In this document: piece by piece, positions 61,708 to 64,000 of the stretch
Numbering within the stretch: the first letter of the stretch is position 1
Layout of the letters: every line of letters begins with the position of its first letter
Source: Flavobacterium sp. 270
GTDB lineage: Bacteria > Bacteroidota > Bacteroidia > Flavobacteriales > Flavobacteriaceae
Length of the DNA: 64,000 nt
Assembly: GCF_004368785.1 (NCBI RefSeq)
Contig: NZ_SODM01000001.1
Span: forward strand, 310,001 to 374,000
Direction of reading: 5' to 3'
Made by a program: the position numbers and the translations under genes
Notes under the pieces: model-generated
Told to the model about the DNA's origin: nothing
Database searches by the model: none
What the model saw: only the letters and a program-made list of their open reading frames with translations

Positions 61708-62484
61708 TTATCTTTTGCTAGCTGCCCAAAAAATAGAATTCCTAAGAAGAGTGGTGTAAACTTCATTATCAAACAAATCAGGAGAATGCCCCATAAAAAT
61801 ATAAATGTTTCGAGAAGCAAAATGATCATTTGTCCAAACTACAGGATGATCGCCCATTTTTACTTTTGCGTCCGGCTCATAAGTAGATTCATCTACGGAG
61901 GCTAATACATGAACATTTTCTCTTGGGCTTTTATTATAAGTATACCATTCTTCATTTTTTACCATAAAATTGGATGGAATTCCTTTTGTAACCGCATGCT
62001 TTTTATCTTCGATATTTACTTTGGCAGTAGCAAATTTTGGAATATAATCGACAAATTTTATTCCTCCCATAAAATCAGAAAACCATTTCCACATTGGATA
62101 TCCATCAAATTCACCCAACAAAGTAGCATGGTGCAAACCTACCCATCCGCCTTTGCCATCGTTCATGTATTTTTGAAATGCTTTCATAGATTCATCACTC
62201 CATGTATAAGGAGGATAATCGAGTTGTATAAAAACTTTATATTGTTTTAATAGAGTTTCGTTAATGGTCTTAGTATTTTCAATGTAATCAATAGTAAAAC
62301 TACTGTCAATTGCTAATTTGTTCAGCCAAGGTTTAGCAGCCAAAGTAAAAGGCAAATGATGTCCGCCATTTTCATATAAAACTAAAACCTTAAATTTTGC
62401 TTTTTTTGATTGCTGACCAAAACATTCTCCTTGAAATAAGCAGCTTGTTATTAATAAAGAAATTGCTATTATTACATTTTTCAT
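61708..62484 (-). CDS. ThuA-domain exported protein
   Basis: 258 residues with a signal peptide (MKNVIIAISLLITSCLFQGE; a Cys inside may make it a lipoprotein). Fold pattern KVLVLYENGGHHLPFTLAAK, NDGKGGWVGLHHATLLGEFD and MGDHPVVWTNDHFASRNIYI matches ThuA. It lies 47 bases downstream of the GH9 gene on the same strand, so the two may act on one substrate. Paralogous to 46375. Confidence 0.85.
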   Translation of the reverse strand: MKNVIIAISLLITSCLFQGECFGQQSKKAKFKVLVLYENGGHHLPFTLAAKPWLNKLAIDSSFTIDYIENTKTINETLLKQYKVFIQLDYPPYTWSDESMKAFQKYMNDGKGGWVGLHHATLLGEFDGYPMWKWFSDFMGGIKFVDYIPKFATAKVNIEDKKHAVTKGIPSNFMVKNEEWYTYNKSPRENVHVLASVDESTYEPDAKVKMGDHPVVWTNDHFASRNIYIFMGHSPDLFDNEVYTTLLRNSIFWAASKR

Positions 62485-62531
62485 TTAAAGTTATGATTAT
62501 TTGAATTTCAATTTTATATTTCGTTAAATAT

Positions 62532-64000
62532 TTAATTTTCAACCAAAGCAGTTATTGCTTGTAAAAACCATGCTGAATGCGGAATCCATTGTTCTGTCCA
62601 ACGCCATTCGTCATTCCCGTCAACATCCATTTTAAAATCTATTCCTGAGCCGTCTCCATTTCCATCTTTACCTGTAATTCCGTTTGAGATACCGCCTCTT
62701 TCTGAACCATGTCCATAATTAGAATGCATGTAAGGAACATTATTTTGTCCAAACTGATATAAAAAACATATATCATAAGGGTTACAGCCCAATATCCACG
62801 ATAATTGTTGTGAAGCATATAAATTGGATGCTTTTTTTGAACTGTCATTTTCATTATAAGAAGTGACTTTTGCACCTTCAATAACTGCTGTAGCCAATGA
62901 TGCTAATCTTGCATTTTCGCCCTGCCACCACCAGCCGGTTTCATTATCATGTGGAATAAAAAAGCCGTCTTTTATTTTATCATTAAACAAAAAACTTTGT
63001 CTGGCATAACCAAACGGATTGCTTACGTTATTTGTAACAGCTATATTATAATCTAATGCTTTTTTTATGACTTTTGTAGCGGCAATTCTTTCGTTGCTGT
63101 CATTTTCTTTTTTCAAATATCGTGTCAATGCTACTACAGGCAGACCTGCATCTGCTGCATGCCAAAAAGGTCGATTTCCATCATTACTTCTAAACCAGCC
63201 TTTATCTGTCATTCGGTTTTCAAGATTATGACCCCATCTTCTGGCTTCATCTTTATAGAAACTGTCGTCTGTTGCAATCCATAATTCTGTAGCGGCCATT
63301 ACAGCGCAATAATCATCAATGATGTTTTCTTTTCCGTCATCATCGTATTTTGTGTTATTTATCAATAAGTGTGCATAAGCTCTTTTGGCGCCTTCTAAAT
63401 ATTGTTTTGATGTAAAATCTCCATTTTTTTTCCATTGAGAAATTCGAGCAAGTGCAGCAATTGCCATTCCGCCGCCTTCTCTAAATGCACTTTGATATTC
63501 GTCTGTGGTTACACTATTGGCTTTGAGGCCTACAATTCTTCTGGATGCAGGATTTTTATCAAAATAACTAAAAACAATCATGTAAAAATAATCCTGATCA
63601 GATAGACAACGCATTAAATAATCGGCACCCCAAATGGCTTCATTATCTAATGAATCTTTTATTTTCCATTCCTTAAGCTGTTTTGGAATTTTTTCTGATG
63701 TATTAATAAGCGACCACGTTACCAACGGCGTCTGTTGAGGCGATACAAAATTAGCATAAGCCAAATGCGAAAAATATTTGCTGACATCTCCAGATGCATC
63801 ACACCAACCGCCATGCACGTCTACTTTTTTTGTACTGCCAAATAACAGCATGTTTTTATCTGCTTCCAGTTCTTCTGGCGTATTAGCCCTTTGTTTATTA
63901 TAATAATGTACAATTGAAGAAATGGTGCGTTTTGCCAATATGTTTTCTTCAATTGCAAAACTTGCAGAAGTATAGATTTGATCGGCTATTTTTAAAGTTA
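62532..64000 (-). CDS. Glycoside hydrolase family 9 protein, 5' end outside the window
   Basis: The frame stays open to the last base (about 489 residues seen), so the start is beyond 64000; a TTG at 63938 is not the real start. GH9 hallmarks: VDVHGGWCDASGDVSKYFSH holds the catalytic Asp pair, and the C-terminal SWILGCNPYDICFLYQFGQN, then SNYGHGSERGGISNG and DEWRWTEQW (candidate acid Glu) are in order. The family includes endoglucanases and exo-acting beta-glycosidases; DEGGM-like changes in the active-site loop mean cellulose is not assured. No C-terminal sorting tail is visible. A ThuA gene follows. Confidence 0.85.
   Translation of the reverse strand, partial: TLKIADQIYTSASFAIEENILAKRTISSIVHYYNKQRANTPEELEADKNMLLFGSTKKVDVHGGWCDASGDVSKYFSHLAYANFVSPQQTPLVTWSLINTSEKIPKQLKEWKIKDSLDNEAIWGADYLMRCLSDQDYFYMIVFSYFDKNPASRRIVGLKANSVTTDEYQSAFREGGGMAIAALARISQWKKNGDFTSKQYLEGAKRAYAHLLINNTKYDDDGKENIIDDYCAVMAATELWIATDDSFYKDEARRWGHNLENRMTDKGWFRSNDGNRPFWHAADAGLPVVALTRYLKKENDSNERIAATKVIKKALDYNIAVTNNVSNPFGYARQSFLFNDKIKDGFFIPHDNETGWWWQGENARLASLATAVIEGAKVTSYNENDSSKKASNLYASQQLSWILGCNPYDICFLYQFGQNNVPYMHSNYGHGSERGGISNGITGKDGNGDGSGIDFKMDVDGNDEWRWTEQWIPHSAWFLQAITALVEN

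Noticed and set aside
1-64000. rRNA, tRNA, prophage or complete insertion sequence
   Set aside because: No matching sequence, transposase, integrase or phage structural gene was seen on either strand.

Overview
The window looks like chromosome of a Flavobacterium-like member of the Bacteroidota. The evidence is AT-rich DNA, SusC/SusD and GLPGLI families, a type IX secretion sorting tail, DUF1080, ThuA and CBM9-like proteins, and several promoters of the Bacteroidota type (TTG, 19 bases, TAnnTTTG). I see no rRNA, tRNA, CRISPR array, phage or intact insertion sequence. All calls were made by eye from translations and motifs; no database search was run.

Layout. 1-7.4 kb: end of an outer-membrane beta-barrel protein with its GLPGLI partner, a divergent membrane-protease-like/XRE pair, a DUF1080 protein, a flavin monooxygenase and an MFS transporter. 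7.5-12.2 kb: GH43 and GH109 glycosidases and a heparan-glucosaminide-acetyltransferase-like membrane protein. 12.4-19.4 kb: a SusC/SusD operon with a DUF4874/DUF4832 lipoprotein and a PKD/CBM9-like lipoprotein. 20-32.3 kb: amino-sugar genes (glmM, nagB fused to a PIG-L domain, NagP-like transporter, epimerase, sugar 1-kinase, nucleotidyltransferase), a LacI regulator, a CBM9-like protein and a secreted beta-helix protein. Five palindromes of the form TGTGTTCGAACACA lie upstream of susC, between lacI and the nucleotidyltransferase gene, and upstream of the beta-helix gene, so these parts probably form one LacI regulon for an N-acetylhexosamine-containing glycan.

32.8-38 kb is a more GC-rich stretch with a secreted PPC-domain protein, msrA, response regulators and a hybrid histidine kinase. 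38-46.3 kb is a redox and small-molecule cluster (two AraC regulators, HxlR, old yellow enzyme, DsrE, SDR, deaminase). Its divergent OYE/DsrE promoters carry a striking symmetric 29-bp inverted repeat. 46.4-52.9 kb is accessory: a ThuA protein, an XRE gene, a possible small structured RNA convergent with a 69-codon ORF, long palindromic repeats flanking a frameshifted lipoprotein gene, and a two-gene cassette resembling a toxin/immunity pair with a duplicated 3' remnant. 53-60.3 kb holds a CheB/CheR/histidine-kinase fusion, a response regulator, a Crp/Fnr regulator, an exported catalase-like protein, a cupin and a DJ-1/PfpI protein. 60.8-64 kb carries a PL14-like lipoprotein, a second ThuA protein and a GH9 hydrolase that runs off the end.
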